A stretch of DNA of 64,000 nucleotides from an uncultured Draconibacterium sp. (GCF_913063105.1 NZ_CAJXYQ010000005.1:186001-250000); one strand, 5' to 3'; positions 45,857 to 55,587 are shown, numbered from the stretch's first letter. Numbers and translations: made by a program. Notes: generated by a model from the letters alone, not told the origin.

Positions 45857-46852
45857 ATGACAAAAGATAATTCTCCGGCAGTTTTAGGTTTGGGCAATGC
45901 CTTAGTTGATGTAATTTCTGTTTTAGAAAGCGATGCCGTGCTTGAACAATTTGGTTTACCTCGTGGCAGTATGACATTGGTTGATGCGGTAAAATCGAAA
46001 GTAATTTATGACGCTACGTTTTCGGACAAGAGTGAACTGGCCACCGGAGGATCTGTTGCCAACTCAATGCGTGCACTTGCTAACCTTGGTGGTAATGCCG
46101 GTTACATGGGCAAAATTGGCCGCGATGAGTTGGGTGATTTGTTTCGGAATGATTTTGAAAAGCGTGGCGTAAAAACACATTTGTTCGAGAGTGAAAGTGC
46201 TACCGGGAGAGTAATGGGCCTGGTAAGTCCCGATTCGGAACGTACCATGGCAACCTACCTTGGTGCTGCTGCCGAAATGTTGCCCGAAGAGGTAAGCGAA
46301 GATTTGTTTCGCGGATATGAATATGTATACATTGAAGGCTACCTGGTTTTTAACCATGCTTTGATTAAGGCTTGTGCGGTGGCCGCCAGCAAAGCAGGTG
46401 CTAAAATTGCCATCGATTTATCGAGCTTTAATGTTGTGGAAGCCAATCTTGATTTTCTGAAAACGCTTATTAACGATTATGTTGATATTGTTTTTGCCAA
46501 TGAAGAAGAGGCCAAATCGTATACGGGACTAGACCCGGAGGCGGCGTTGCACGAAATTGCGAAAGGCAATAAAATTGCTGTTGTAAAAGTGGGAAAAGAT
46601 GGCTCGATGATAAAACAAGGTAATGCTGTGGCTCGTGTAGGTGTTATTCCTGCAAAGGCATTGGACACAACAGGCGCGGGTGACGCCTACGCGGCAGGTT
46701 TTTTTTATGGCCTAACCAAAGGTTACACGCTTGAAGTTTGTGGTAAAATTGCAGCGCTTGTTTCCGGAAAAGTTGTAGAAGTAATGGGGCCAAACCTGGC
46801 TGATGAACAATGGCCGGAAGTTAAAGCCGAAATTGAAAAGATTGTAGGCTAA
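45857..46852 (+). CDS. PfkB-family carbohydrate/adenosine kinase
   Basis: 331 residues from ATG 45857; ATG 45824 would add 11 residues and lie ahead of the predicted transcription start. Ribokinase-fold features: GLGNALVDV near the start, ATGGSVANSMRALANLGG (substrate-binding), and DTTGAGDAYAAGFFYGL with catalytic D276. Members in Bacteroidota are usually annotated as adenosine kinase-like. Single-gene unit ended by a strong terminator; substrate uncertain within the family. Confidence 0.88.
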   Translation: MTKDNSPAVLGLGNALVDVISVLESDAVLEQFGLPRGSMTLVDAVKSKVIYDATFSDKSELATGGSVANSMRALANLGGNAGYMGKIGRDELGDLFRNDFEKRGVKTHLFESESATGRVMGLVSPDSERTMATYLGAAAEMLPEEVSEDLFRGYEYVYIEGYLVFNHALIKACAVAASKAGAKIAIDLSSFNVVEANLDFLKTLINDYVDIVFANEEEAKSYTGLDPEAALHEIAKGNKIAVVKVGKDGSMIKQGNAVARVGVIPAKALDTTGAGDAYAAGFFYGLTKGYTLEVCGKIAALVSGKVVEVMGPNLADEQWPEVKAEIEKIVG

Positions 46853-46864
46853 TCTATTCATAAA

Positions 46865-46908
46865 AGAACTGCCATTTCAAATGAAAATTGAAATGGCAGT
46901 TCTTTTTA
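46865..46908. terminator. Strong bidirectional terminator
   Basis: A perfect 16-bp stem (AGAACTGCCATTTCAA with its complement) around a 7-base loop, followed by TTTT. It separates the convergent PfkB and deoxynucleoside kinase genes. Confidence 0.85.
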
Positions 46909-46926
46909 TATGCTGTGGTAAAAGCT

Positions 46927-47541
46927 CTAAAATAAACCGTGAATCTGAGCATCAATTTTATCAATCACATAACTCAGGTCTTCCGGGTTAGCGGTAAAAT
47001 CAAGATCATCAACATTAATAATCAATAATTTCCCCATTTTGTAGCCGCTAATCCAGTTTTCGTAGCGCTCGTTTAGCTGTTTTAAATAATCCAGGCGGAT
47101 TGAATTTTCGTACTCGCGGCCACGCTTTTGAATTTGGTTGACCAGGGTAGGAATTGAAGCCCGTAAATAAATCATCAAATCAGGTGGTTGAATAAGGCTT
47201 GCCATGAGGTCGAACAACGATTTGTAATTGCCAAAATCGCGGGTGCTCATCAGCCCCATGGCATGTAAGTTTGGTGCAAAAATTTCGGCATCTTCGTAAA
47301 TGGTGCGGTCTTGAATAATTGTTTTACCCGATTTCCGAATGTCGATTATTTGCTTAAAACGCGAGTTAAGGAAGTAAATTTGCAGGTTAAAAGACCAACG
47401 CTGCATATCGTTGTAAAAATCGTTTAGGTATGGATTTTCATCAACGTCCTCGTAATGTGGTGTCCAGTTGTAATGTTTGGCCAGAAGTTCGCTGAGTGTC
47501 GTTTTTCCGGCACCTATATTTCCTGCTATTGCAATGTGCAT
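46927..47541 (-). CDS. Deoxynucleoside kinase (dAdo/dGuo kinase family)
   Basis: 204 residues. P-loop GNIGAGKTT (7-15), then the dNK signature IIQDRTIYEDAEIF containing the Asp-Arg pair, and the lid arginines in QIQKRGREYE. Phosphorylates deoxynucleosides for salvage in the cytoplasm. It lies 39 bases downstream of the acyl-adenylate enzyme gene on the same strand, with no terminator between them, so the two probably share a transcript. Confidence 0.9.
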   Translation of the reverse strand: MHIAIAGNIGAGKTTLSELLAKHYNWTPHYEDVDENPYLNDFYNDMQRWSFNLQIYFLNSRFKQIIDIRKSGKTIIQDRTIYEDAEIFAPNLHAMGLMSTRDFGNYKSLFDLMASLIQPPDLMIYLRASIPTLVNQIQKRGREYENSIRLDYLKQLNERYENWISGYKMGKLLIINVDDLDFTANPEDLSYVIDKIDAQIHGLF

Positions 47542-47580
47542 ATTCGATGTATTTTTTTGAAATTCTAAAGTATAAAAAAT

Positions 47581-49101
47581 TTATCGGCCAGCCTTCAGAA
47601 TGTTCATAAGTTCGTCGAGATATTTTCGGTTATTGGCCAGCCTGGGGATTTTATTTTGGCCACCTACTTTCCCGCGTTGTTTCATCCAGTTGTAAAATGT
47701 TCCTTTTGGAGCCACGGTTAGGTGCAACATTTCAAGAGTCATATTTTTGTGCCTTTTGGCTTCGTAATCCGAGTTGAGTGTTTTTAAGGAATTATCGAGT
47801 ATTTGTTTAAAGTGGTCAATATCTTTGGGCGGGGTTTCAAACTCGATTATCCATTGGTGCGCGCCTTTTTGGTTGTCGGCCATAAAAACCGGGCCGGCGG
47901 TGTATTCGTTTACAATAGCCCCGGTATGGTGGCAAGCAACTTTCAGTGCTTGTTCCGCATTGTCTATAATCAGCTCTTCGCCAAAAGCATTTATAAAATG
48001 TTTGGTACGGCCGGTAACCTTAATTTTAAAGGGGTATTTACACGTAAATTTTATGGTGTCGCCAATAACATAGCGCCATAAGCCGGCATTGGTTGAAATA
48101 ACCAGCGCATAATTCTCGTTTAATTCTACCTCTTCCAGACTTAGTACGCGCGGATTATCATTTCCAAATTCCGACATGGGGATAAACTCATAGTAAATGC
48201 CATAATCAAGCATTAGCAACATGTCATCGCGGTGTTCGTTATCCTGTATGCCAAAAAATCCTTCCGATGCATTATAGGTTTCAAGGTAATGCATTTGTGT
48301 TGAAGGAATAAACTTTCGGTATTGCTCGCGGTAAGGATCGAAATTTACACCGCCATGGGCAAACACCTCCAGGTTGGGCCACACTTCAAGTAGGTTGGCT
48401 GCGCCTGTTTTTTCCAAAATACGTTTAAAAAGAACGAGGTACCACGATGGAACCCCGGCAAAAGCTGTTACATTTTGGTCGAGAGTAGTCTCAATTATCT
48501 TTTCAACTTTTTCTTCAAACTCCTCAATAAGTGCAATTTCTGCAGCAGGCGTTCGAAACAGGTCCGACCAGAATGGCTCATTTTCAATCATTATGGCCGA
48601 CAAATCGCCATGATATGAATTGTTATTAAAATTATTTACCCGGTGACTGCCGCCAAGGGTTAGTATTTTCCCTTTTAAAACTTTCGACTCGGGATTAGAA
48701 GTGATGTATTGTGCAAAAATATCTTTTGGCCCTCTTAAATGGCAATCTTCAAGAGCTTCGCGCGTTACAGGAATAAACTTGCTTTTATCGCTGGTGGTGC
48801 CACTCGATTTGGCAAACCATTTTACTTCTCCGGGCCAAAGCAAATCTCTTTCTCCCTGGCGTAAACGCTCAACATAGGGTTTAATATCATTGTAGGTTTG
48901 TAAGGGCATTGCTGCCTGAAAAGTCTCATGCGTATTTATATCAGCAAAACGGTGCGCTTTACCCCATTCTGTATTTTTTGCACTTTGTAAAAGACTAAAT
49001 AAGGTTTCATTCTGTATTTCGTGCGGGTACTCGCGGTAATACTGTATTTGGTAGTTTCGCTTAATATTAACCCACTTTATTACTGAATTTAGTAAAGGCA
49101 T
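47581..49101 (-). CDS. Auxin GH3-like acyl-adenylate-forming enzyme
   Basis: 506 residues from ATG 49101; the frame extends to 49152 but the promoter found at 49129-49161 would put that codon outside the transcript. It belongs to the family named after the plant GH3 auxin-responsive proteins (not glycoside hydrolase 3): ATP-binding KSSGTTSDKSKFIPVT, then YNASEGFFGIQ and WRYVIGDTI. Such enzymes adenylate a carboxylic acid and transfer it to an amine. Bacterial substrates are unknown to me. Confidence 0.85.
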   Translation of the reverse strand: MPLLNSVIKWVNIKRNYQIQYYREYPHEIQNETLFSLLQSAKNTEWGKAHRFADINTHETFQAAMPLQTYNDIKPYVERLRQGERDLLWPGEVKWFAKSSGTTSDKSKFIPVTREALEDCHLRGPKDIFAQYITSNPESKVLKGKILTLGGSHRVNNFNNNSYHGDLSAIMIENEPFWSDLFRTPAAEIALIEEFEEKVEKIIETTLDQNVTAFAGVPSWYLVLFKRILEKTGAANLLEVWPNLEVFAHGGVNFDPYREQYRKFIPSTQMHYLETYNASEGFFGIQDNEHRDDMLLMLDYGIYYEFIPMSEFGNDNPRVLSLEEVELNENYALVISTNAGLWRYVIGDTIKFTCKYPFKIKVTGRTKHFINAFGEELIIDNAEQALKVACHHTGAIVNEYTAGPVFMADNQKGAHQWIIEFETPPKDIDHFKQILDNSLKTLNSDYEAKRHKNMTLEMLHLTVAPKGTFYNWMKQRGKVGGQNKIPRLANNRKYLDELMNILKAGR

Positions 49102-49128
49102 GTTTTTTACGTTTATTGATACGGATGC

Positions 49129-49161
49129 CAAATTTATGAATAATTGCTTCAAATATACAAG
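49129..49161 (-). promoter_or_regulatory. Promoter of the auxin GH3-like gene
   Basis: On the minus strand, CTTG (49158-49161) is followed after 21 bases by TAAATTTG (49129-49136), a perfect -7 box with one mismatch in the -33 box. Transcription would begin near 49122, about 20 bases before ATG 49101. Confidence 0.5.
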
Positions 49162-49357
49162 CCCATCTTTAGGTTTAATAGCCGAATTTTATAAGTATTT
49201 CAGAAAATAAATGATAAAACAATACCGTTTAACTTAAAAAAATGATACCTCACCGATTCGCCGGTTTTTATACTGAATGTGTTTTTTTATATTTACCACT
49301 GCTTAGTTGAATCAGCTGATTTTTTCGGGGATACCTGACGACTAAATAAATTACATT

Positions 49358-49882
49358 ATGAATTACATCGATATTGTTTTAGGCATAATTTTGTTGCTGG
49401 CTGCAATAAATGGTTTCAGAAAAGGACTGATTGCTGAAATTGCATCGTTGGCTGCTCTTATTCTTGGAATTTGGGGAGCCATCAAATTTTCGTACATCAC
49501 CACCGATTTTCTTATAGAGAATTTTAATATGAAATCGGACCATATGAACATTATTTCTTTTGTAATTACTTTTGTTGTAATTGTTGTTTTGGTGCACATT
49601 GTTGGCAATACAGTAAGTAAACTTGCTGAAGCAGTGTTGCTTGGTTTTGTCAACAAACTGGCAGGCCTGGTTTTTGGTATTTTAAAATCAGCCTTAATTC
49701 TGAGTATTGTTCTGGTAGTTTTCGATAAAATTGATGAAGACGTACATATTCTTCCTCGCGAGACCAAAGCTAACTCACGCATGTACGAACCTATTCGGTC
49801 GTTTGCCCCTTCAATTTTCCCGTTTATTGATGTATGGGAAATTGATATGAAAGATAAGCAGAAGAAAGAACATGTGGTATAA
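49358..49882 (+). CDS. CvpA family membrane protein
   Basis: 174 residues with four hydrophobic segments. The start MNYIDIVLGIILLLAAINGFRKG in part and the later LAGLVFGILKSALILS are typical of CvpA (colicin V production) proteins, inner-membrane proteins often linked to envelope stress or biofilm traits. The end overlaps the next start by 11 bases, which indicates coupled expression with DUF3667. Confidence 0.85.
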   Translation: MNYIDIVLGIILLLAAINGFRKGLIAEIASLAALILGIWGAIKFSYITTDFLIENFNMKSDHMNIISFVITFVVIVVLVHIVGNTVSKLAEAVLLGFVNKLAGLVFGILKSALILSIVLVVFDKIDEDVHILPRETKANSRMYEPIRSFAPSIFPFIDVWEIDMKDKQKKEHVV

Positions 49883-50957
49883 ACTCAAACAACGTTTTAC
49901 GCGAAAAGTCAACGAGGCGGATTACATCAATCTTGAATGTTTAAACTGCGGAACAAATTTCTCGGGACATTACTGTCCGAATTGCGGGCAGGCAGTTAAA
50001 GAATATGACCGGCCTTTTGGTTTTATCTTTATTAATTTTTTGGGCGACTTTTTTGCTTTCGATACACGATTTTTTAAAACATTGTTTGCCTTGGTTGCCA
50101 GGCCCGGATTTTTAACAAAAGAGTATTTTGCCGGACGACGCATACGTTATACACCTCCTTTTCGAATTTTTGTTTTTGTTAGTTTTGTTCTCTTCTTTTT
50201 ACTGCAAATTGCTACCAATCGGGGGCTTTCAACTGTTTTAGATTCAGATTTAAAGGATGCAAAAGTTAAAATTGACTCGACTTCTATTGTTGCGGCCGAT
50301 TCTATAATTAACCAGATAAATGATGAACTTACACCAGAAGAGAAGCAAGCGCTAAACGATGTTTTTGCTGAAAATGATATCAACCTGGATAGTATTAATA
50401 TTGGAAAAAAGGCAAAGACGATTGATTTTGGAAATTGGGGCGATTCGCGCAATATCAGGCTGGCGCTAAACAAACAGGCCGATAAAATGCAGGAGGAGCT
50501 GCAAAGTGAAACCGACCCCGATAAACGAGCAGAACTTCACAAAAACATTCAGTTGCTGCGTTCGCCTGAAGCCACTGTTGCTAAAATATTAAAATACATT
50601 TCGTATGCATTTTTTCTACTGTTGCCTTTGTTTGCGCTTATTCTAAAACTGATTTACATTCGCCGGAAACAAAACTATATGCGTCACCTGGTATTTTCCA
50701 TTCACATTCATGCTTTCATTTTTATGGTATTGTCTTTAGTGATTGGACTGAACCTGCTTTTTGAAGTAAAAACAGGAGCAATTAGTAGTATTCTGGTTTT
50801 TTCTGTTCCCGTGTACCTAATAATTGCTGTTAAAAAGTTTTATGGGCAGTCGCTGGTAAAAGTCGTGCTCAAGTTTTTTGCGCTGTCATTTATGTATAAC
50901 ATTGTTTTCGTTACCGTTATTTTACTGGCTTTTTTGGATGCAATTAATCTCCTTTAA
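49872..50957 (+). CDS. DUF3667 zinc-ribbon membrane protein
   Basis: 361 residues. The N-terminus carries a zinc ribbon (CLNCGTNFSGHYCPNCGQ, four cysteines), then a hydrophobic segment near residue 100, a long charged helical region (about 125-235) and four more membrane segments at the C-terminus. This order fits DUF3667, a Bacteroidota family of unknown role. Overlaps cvpA by 11 bases. Confidence 0.82.
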   Translation: MWYKLKQRFTRKVNEADYINLECLNCGTNFSGHYCPNCGQAVKEYDRPFGFIFINFLGDFFAFDTRFFKTLFALVARPGFLTKEYFAGRRIRYTPPFRIFVFVSFVLFFLLQIATNRGLSTVLDSDLKDAKVKIDSTSIVAADSIINQINDELTPEEKQALNDVFAENDINLDSINIGKKAKTIDFGNWGDSRNIRLALNKQADKMQEELQSETDPDKRAELHKNIQLLRSPEATVAKILKYISYAFFLLLPLFALILKLIYIRRKQNYMRHLVFSIHIHAFIFMVLSLVIGLNLLFEVKTGAISSILVFSVPVYLIIAVKKFYGQSLVKVVLKFFALSFMYNIVFVTVILLAFLDAINLL

Positions 50958-51035
50958 AAATTATTCTGAAAAACTTGCAACATTTTATAATCTTCCGCAG
51001 TCAAACGGTCAGAAAATAAATTAAAACAAATAATT

Positions 51036-51395
51036 ATGACAGAATTAATTGCCGTTGCAATCGTATTTTTCGGATCGTATCACATTATTCGTTTGTTCTC
51101 AACACACCTGTTAAAGCGAAAGCTGATTAAAGCAGAACAATACGACAGGGTTGGAATTTTAGAAGAACCTAAAAGTGAATCGGATGAAGCCAATCGGTAT
51201 CCTTCGTTAAAGTGGGGGCTGGTTGCCTTAATGACGGGCTTAGGTTTTATTATTATTGAAGTACTGGGCTTGTTTAATCGCGAAATGGTGCGCGGACACC
51301 AGGCCGTGTTACCCATCGGTATTCTGATGGTTTGTATTGCGCTCGGTTTCCTGATTTATTTCTTTATCATGAACGGAAAAGCCGTTAAGAAATAG
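51036..51395 (+). CDS. Small membrane protein, DUF6249-like
   Basis: 119 residues with three predicted membrane segments (about 1-20, 58-80, 90-112) and a charged loop AEQYDRVGILEEPKSESDE. Resembles small Bacteroidota membrane proteins sometimes labelled DUF6249, but I am not certain. It follows DUF3667 by 78 bases and is ended by a strong hairpin terminator. Confidence 0.65.
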   Translation: MTELIAVAIVFFGSYHIIRLFSTHLLKRKLIKAEQYDRVGILEEPKSESDEANRYPSLKWGLVALMTGLGFIIIEVLGLFNREMVRGHQAVLPIGILMVCIALGFLIYFFIMNGKAVKK

Positions 51396-51403
51396 TTGAT
51401 AGT

Positions 51404-51447
51404 AGTGATAGTATCATTTCAAGTGATACTATCACTAATTTATTTTT
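51404..51447. terminator. Bidirectional terminator between DUF6249-like and fmt genes
   Basis: A perfect 13-bp stem (AGTGATAGTATCA and complement) with a 7-base loop, followed by a T-rich run. It lies between convergent genes. Confidence 0.8.
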
Positions 51448-52420
51448 ATTGAAAAGTATATTCTTCTATCTGTTGAAACCCCCGAAGAAAATCCTGAACT
51501 TTCATTCTTTTCTTTCCGGCGATTTGCAGGTCGGTAATTTGCAGCCAACCATTGGAGCAGGCTACTTTTAAAAAGTTTTTCCCATCGCTTTCCAAGGTTC
51601 CTGCAGGCGTGTTTTTATTGTCTTCAACGCGCAGTGCCATAAATATTTTTGTGGCAATTTCTTTGCCCGTTTTCTTGTGTTTCAAAGTGCACCATGCGGC
51701 AGGGTAGGGCGAAAGTCCGCGAATAAGGTTGCGTACCATTTCAACATCTGCCAACCAGTTAATTTTACAATCTTCTTTAAAAATTTTTGGTGCATGTTTT
51801 ATTTCATCACTTTCAGCAACCAGTTCTTCTTGCGGAATAGCCTGGCAATTGCCCGACGCAAGTGCATCAACCGTTTCAATAACCAGATTTGCGCCTATGT
51901 TCATTAAGCTGTCGTGAATGGTGCCAACCGTGTCGTTTTCCCAAATATCAATTGATTTACGGAAAAGAATTTTGCCGGTATCAATTTTATGATCGAGTAA
52001 AAAAGTGGTAACGCCGGTTTGGTTTTCCCCATTAATAATCGCCCAGTTTAAAGGGGCAGCTCCGCGATATTGCGGCAATAACGAACCATGCAGGTTAAAA
52101 GTACCCAGACGGGGCATATCCCAAACAATTTCGGGTAACATTCTAAAAGCAACAACTACTTGCAAATCGGCTTTTAAAGCTTTTAGCTCGTCAATAAACC
52201 CAGGGTTTTTGAGTTTTTCGGGTTGAAGTACAGTTAAATTTTGCTCAACGGCATATTGTTTTACTGCCGATTGATGTAATTTCTTTCCTCGTCCGGCAGG
52301 CCTGTCGGGAGCAGTAATAACACCAACAACATTATAACCGCCATCAACCAGTGCTTTTAAACTGGCCACCGCAAAATCGGGTGTTCCCATAAAAACTATT
52401 CTTAGCTCTTTTCCTTGCAT
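51446..52420 (-). CDS. fmt: Methionyl-tRNA formyltransferase
   Basis: 324 residues from ATG 52420; the open frame reaches 52501 but runs through the neighbouring DUF5522 gene. Formyltransferase domain starts RIVFMGTPDFA; the catalytic triad N109, H111 and D147 is present in FNLHGSLLPQYRGA and LLDHKIDTG. The C-terminal OB-like domain follows. Formylates initiator Met-tRNA. Two bases downstream of the DUF5522 gene, hence one transcript. Confidence 0.95.
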   Translation of the reverse strand: MQGKELRIVFMGTPDFAVASLKALVDGGYNVVGVITAPDRPAGRGKKLHQSAVKQYAVEQNLTVLQPEKLKNPGFIDELKALKADLQVVVAFRMLPEIVWDMPRLGTFNLHGSLLPQYRGAAPLNWAIINGENQTGVTTFLLDHKIDTGKILFRKSIDIWENDTVGTIHDSLMNIGANLVIETVDALASGNCQAIPQEELVAESDEIKHAPKIFKEDCKINWLADVEMVRNLIRGLSPYPAAWCTLKHKKTGKEIATKIFMALRVEDNKNTPAGTLESDGKNFLKVACSNGWLQITDLQIAGKKRMKVQDFLRGFQQIEEYTFQ

Positions 52421-52422
52421 AT

Positions 52423-52623
52423 CTATTTTTTTCTGAGCGTGGTATTTCCTTTTTGAGCCTTTGGCCAGTAAGGGCAGTGGCGGCAACCGTTGGCACAACA
52501 ATAGCCACGGTTAACCAGGTATGATTCGGTCATTACCCGGTAACCATTTTCCATGTAAAAGTCTTTTCCTTCCTTTAATTCGTCTTCATAGCTGTCCGGA
52601 AAAAGGTCGTCGAAATATCCCAT
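52423..52623 (-). CDS. DUF5522 small cysteine-rich protein
   Basis: 66 residues from ATG 52623 (an upstream ATG at 52650 would overlap the predicted promoter start). Pattern EGKDFYMENGYRVMTESYL then RGYCCANGCRHCPY, with C42, C43, C47 and C50 likely binding metal. Typical DUF5522, function unknown. Cotranscribed with fmt. Confidence 0.82.
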   Translation of the reverse strand: MGYFDDLFPDSYEDELKEGKDFYMENGYRVMTESYLVNRGYCCANGCRHCPYWPKAQKGNTTLRKK

Positions 52624-52637
52624 GTTCAAATTTTTTC

Positions 52638-52669
52638 CAAAAGTAGCCAAATTGACTTATCTTTCCGAA
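52638..52669 (-). promoter_or_regulatory. Promoter of the DUF5522-fmt transcript
   Basis: On the minus strand TTCG (52666-52669) precedes TACTTTTG (52638-52645) by 20 bases; the -7 box is perfect and the -33 box has one mismatch. Transcription from about 52632 supports the start at 52623. Confidence 0.45.
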
Positions 52670-52690
52670 AACAGAATTAGAGTTTTTATT

Positions 52691-53086
52691 ATGGGAGTGG
52701 AGAAAGATTACCTGATGCGCCAACTAATGCTTTTGTTTGAGGTTATTCAGAAGATTTTGCGTTACCGAAAAAAAGGAGAAGCTGAGCAAGCCGAAGAAGA
52801 AATTCAACGTTTTTATTCGTTTCTTAAAATTGATGAGGTTATTGAAAAACTTTCGATTGAAGAGCTGATGGAGCTATTGGAAACTAAAAAAGAACTTGGA
52901 AACGAGCAAATAGAGATGGTTGCCTTTGTTTTAAAAGAACAGGGCGAGCTGACGCAGGAAAAGGAGCGCAAAATAAATTTCTTTCGGAAAGCCTATTTTT
53001 TACTGTCCAAAGTTGAGCGCGAGAGCACATCGTTTTCAATGGATCGCCAGATGAAACTTTCGGAATTAGCGAGCTATTTAAATTAG
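52691..53086 (+). CDS. Hypothetical helical protein
   Basis: 131 residues from ATG 52691; the frame opens at 52622 but that part overlaps the divergent DUF5522 gene and its promoter. It is predicted all-helical and strongly charged (KILRYRKKGEAEQAEEEIQRF in part, ELLETKKELGNEQIEM), with no signal peptide. The opening DYLMRQLMLLFEVIQKIL recalls the DUF6483 family, but I am not sure. Function unknown. Confidence 0.65.
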   Translation: MGVEKDYLMRQLMLLFEVIQKILRYRKKGEAEQAEEEIQRFYSFLKIDEVIEKLSIEELMELLETKKELGNEQIEMVAFVLKEQGELTQEKERKINFFRKAYFLLSKVERESTSFSMDRQMKLSELASYLN

Positions 53087-53108
53087 ATCTTTGGATGTTA
53101 AAACCGTG

Positions 53109-54617
53109 TTACCCGGGCTTGCTGGTTGTTTCTTTTGCTGATTGCCGCGAAATTATATCTATGGCAACAACCATTGCCGTGAACCCCCAAAAAGGCACGG
53201 AAATTTTATCGGTATCCAAAAAGTTATTCATTAAACCGTGAATGTAATAGGTAATTAGCCCAATGAGTGCAGCCAAAACAATAGATTTCAACCGGTAATC
53301 ATTTAGTCGGGTGTAGCTATTAACAGCAGTGTAAATAACCATGGCAATAATGAGCAGGTAAGTTACAATTCCCATTACTCCGGATTCGGCCATGGGCCCA
53401 AAATATTCGCTGTGGGCATTACCTCCGTCGGCTGAGTTGGTGCTAATAATTGTTCGGTCTTTACTCAGTTGATACGGTGCATATTTAAACATATAAGTTC
53501 CCGGTCCGTAACCAAAAACCGGTTTTTCGGCAAACATGCGCAGGGCGCAACTCCAGCGGTTTATTCGCTCCAGGTTCGAGGCGTCGGAGCTAATGTTTGC
53601 CATCGATGAAATGTGGGTCATCATATTTGCTGATGATTCTTCCGAGTTTTGCTCGAGTTTCATGAGTATTTGCGACTGAAACATCACAAATAAACCAATA
53701 ACCGAAACCATTGTAAAGAATAGTGTTCTGAAACGAATACCTAATTTAATAATGCACCAAACACCAAATGCTAGTGCAATACTTAGCCAGGCTGCCCGGC
53801 TGTACGATAAAACAAAGCCCAGAAAAACCACCGCCAGTGCCAGTGCAGCCAAAAATCGCATTTTTTTTGTGAAATAGTTGTTCAGTGTAAACATCACCAA
53901 AAAAGGTAAATAAAAAGCGGTGGCCGCTCCGTAGGAAGTATGGTCGCGGTAAAATGGCGACACTACAAAGTGCGCAGCTTGTTTATTCCACAAGCCATAG
54001 CCCAGGTGCCGATAGGTAGAATAGGCGATAACCAACATCAGCGGAACAACATAAAGCCATACATATTTTTCCATGTTTTTACCCTTGCTGAATAGTTTCG
54101 CCGTTAGCAGGTACAGGCCAACAACAAACCAAATGCGCATTAGTAAAAACTTAAACGAAACAATGGGCATGCTGCTGGTAACACTGGTTATTAAAATCCA
54201 AAATAGATTCAAATAAACAGCCAGAGAAATTGGGTGAAAGAGAATTTTTCGATCAAATTCTCGTTGCTGAATAATTTTTAGAACAAAGAGGATGAGCAGG
54301 CCAAAGAGTAGGGGCTCGGTTGGAATATACATGTCAAATCCGATACCGGGCAAATACTCGCGAAGTGGAATGGACAAGGGTGCCAGAAAGGCAATCAGGT
54401 AAACTACCTTGTCGAACGAATAAACGGCCAGTAAAACAATGGCAAAAACAAGGGGTAAAACATTGGCATAAAGCATATGCTTTTGTACCACAAACCATAG
54501 GTTTAATAAAATAAACCCAATTGAGATGAGGTAAAAAAGAGTTGTTCGTATGACGGCCTTTTGCAGCAAATTAGTCGAATTTTCCGTAATCGAGAACCAG
54601 GAATACCAACAAGGCAA
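53109..54617 (-). CDS. O-antigen ligase/polymerase family membrane protein
   Basis: 502 residues if ATG 54617 is used; this overlaps the Wzz-like gene by 47 bases, and a TTG at 54569 just after that gene's stop is a credible alternative (486 residues). About 11-12 membrane segments and a large periplasmic loop containing EKPVFGYGPGTYMFKYAP, followed by NAHSEYFGPMAESGVMG, are typical of the Wzy_C (O-antigen ligase) family. It joins or polymerises surface polysaccharide. Paired with the Wzz-like gene. Confidence 0.85.
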   Translation of the reverse strand: MPCWYSWFSITENSTNLLQKAVIRTTLFYLISIGFILLNLWFVVQKHMLYANVLPLVFAIVLLAVYSFDKVVYLIAFLAPLSIPLREYLPGIGFDMYIPTEPLLFGLLILFVLKIIQQREFDRKILFHPISLAVYLNLFWILITSVTSSMPIVSFKFLLMRIWFVVGLYLLTAKLFSKGKNMEKYVWLYVVPLMLVIAYSTYRHLGYGLWNKQAAHFVVSPFYRDHTSYGAATAFYLPFLVMFTLNNYFTKKMRFLAALALAVVFLGFVLSYSRAAWLSIALAFGVWCIIKLGIRFRTLFFTMVSVIGLFVMFQSQILMKLEQNSEESSANMMTHISSMANISSDASNLERINRWSCALRMFAEKPVFGYGPGTYMFKYAPYQLSKDRTIISTNSADGGNAHSEYFGPMAESGVMGIVTYLLIIAMVIYTAVNSYTRLNDYRLKSIVLAALIGLITYYIHGLMNNFLDTDKISVPFWGFTAMVVAIDIISRQSAKETTSKPG

Positions 54618-55518
54618 AAAATACCGCCGACAAGGTAGTAAAGGCTACAATTAGCCAGCGTACGGGATACGCTTTTTTATCAGCCGGAAACGGATATTCC
54701 ACAACATGGCTGTAGGTAATTTCTTTTTCGTATTCATTCAGGTGGGCATCGTATAATAACTGTAACGAGTCGATGGCCTGAATTGTAGTCCTGAACTTGT
54801 TTTCAACAATCAAAGCATTAGAGCCTTCTTTTGACAAATTGTCGTAAATTCTTTCAATTTTTTTTGTGTCGGAAGCTGAACTTCTGCCTGTAGCCAGCGC
54901 ACTCATATAACCGCGTGTAACCTCAGAAACCTGGCCGTAACTTATTATCCCATATTTCTCGCGTATACTGTCGAGCTGGTGTTGAAATATTTTTAGTTCA
55001 TCGTTCTTTTTATTGATTTGTTTTTGGGTGAGGTCAACCATTTCTTTGTCTTTGGCTTTATGTATTTCCCGTACTTTTTGATTATAGAAAGTAATTATCG
55101 AATCGCACATATCTGAAGCACGTTGCGGATCTTCATCCATAACCTTTATTTCAGCCGTTTCAAATTCAGTTTTACTGGCACTTACATTGGTATTATACTC
55201 GGCAAACATGTAGGTATAAAACTGTGGGTCATTTTTATCAATTTTATACACCTCATGCAGGTTAAAAGCATCAAACATTCTAAATTTAATGTCGTTAGAG
55301 TTAAGGACCTCCAGCATTTGCTCGGTTTCCGACTCGTCGCTCAGTACCCAGATGTTTGAGGGATAAATACGCGCTGTTGATTTAAACTTTGGCGTGATGA
55401 ATGCCGGTCCTGAAAAAATAGCTGATAAAACAACGGCAATAAAGCCAACAACTATAAAGTGAAATTTGCGCTTCCAAATCAGGTTCAGAATTCGCCGGTT
55501 ATCAAAAAAATTATCCAT
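54571..55518 (-). CDS. Wzz-like chain-length determinant protein
   Basis: 315 residues with two terminal membrane segments (about 17-37 and 288-308) around a periplasmic coiled-coil region (KEMVDLTQKQINKKNDELKIF in part), the layout of Wzz/polysaccharide co-polymerase proteins. No C-terminal kinase domain. Likely controls the chain length of the surface polysaccharide made with the overlapping ligase/polymerase gene. Confidence 0.83.
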   Translation of the reverse strand: MDNFFDNRRILNLIWKRKFHFIVVGFIAVVLSAIFSGPAFITPKFKSTARIYPSNIWVLSDESETEQMLEVLNSNDIKFRMFDAFNLHEVYKIDKNDPQFYTYMFAEYNTNVSASKTEFETAEIKVMDEDPQRASDMCDSIITFYNQKVREIHKAKDKEMVDLTQKQINKKNDELKIFQHQLDSIREKYGIISYGQVSEVTRGYMSALATGRSSASDTKKIERIYDNLSKEGSNALIVENKFRTTIQAIDSLQLLYDAHLNEYEKEITYSHVVEYPFPADKKAYPVRWLIVAFTTLSAVFFALLVFLVLDYGKFD

Positions 55519-55587
55519 AAGATGTGGTTTCTATTCGATCGTGTAATTTCAACGCTTGCGTGAAGTTTTTAGTATATTATTACCCGA

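Noticed and set aside
47581..49101. Protein first considered a glycoside hydrolase because of the name GH3
   Set aside because: The ATP-binding KSSGTTSDKSKFIP motif shows the unrelated plant GH3 acyl-adenylate family; the true glycoside hydrolase 3 is at 42806-45088.
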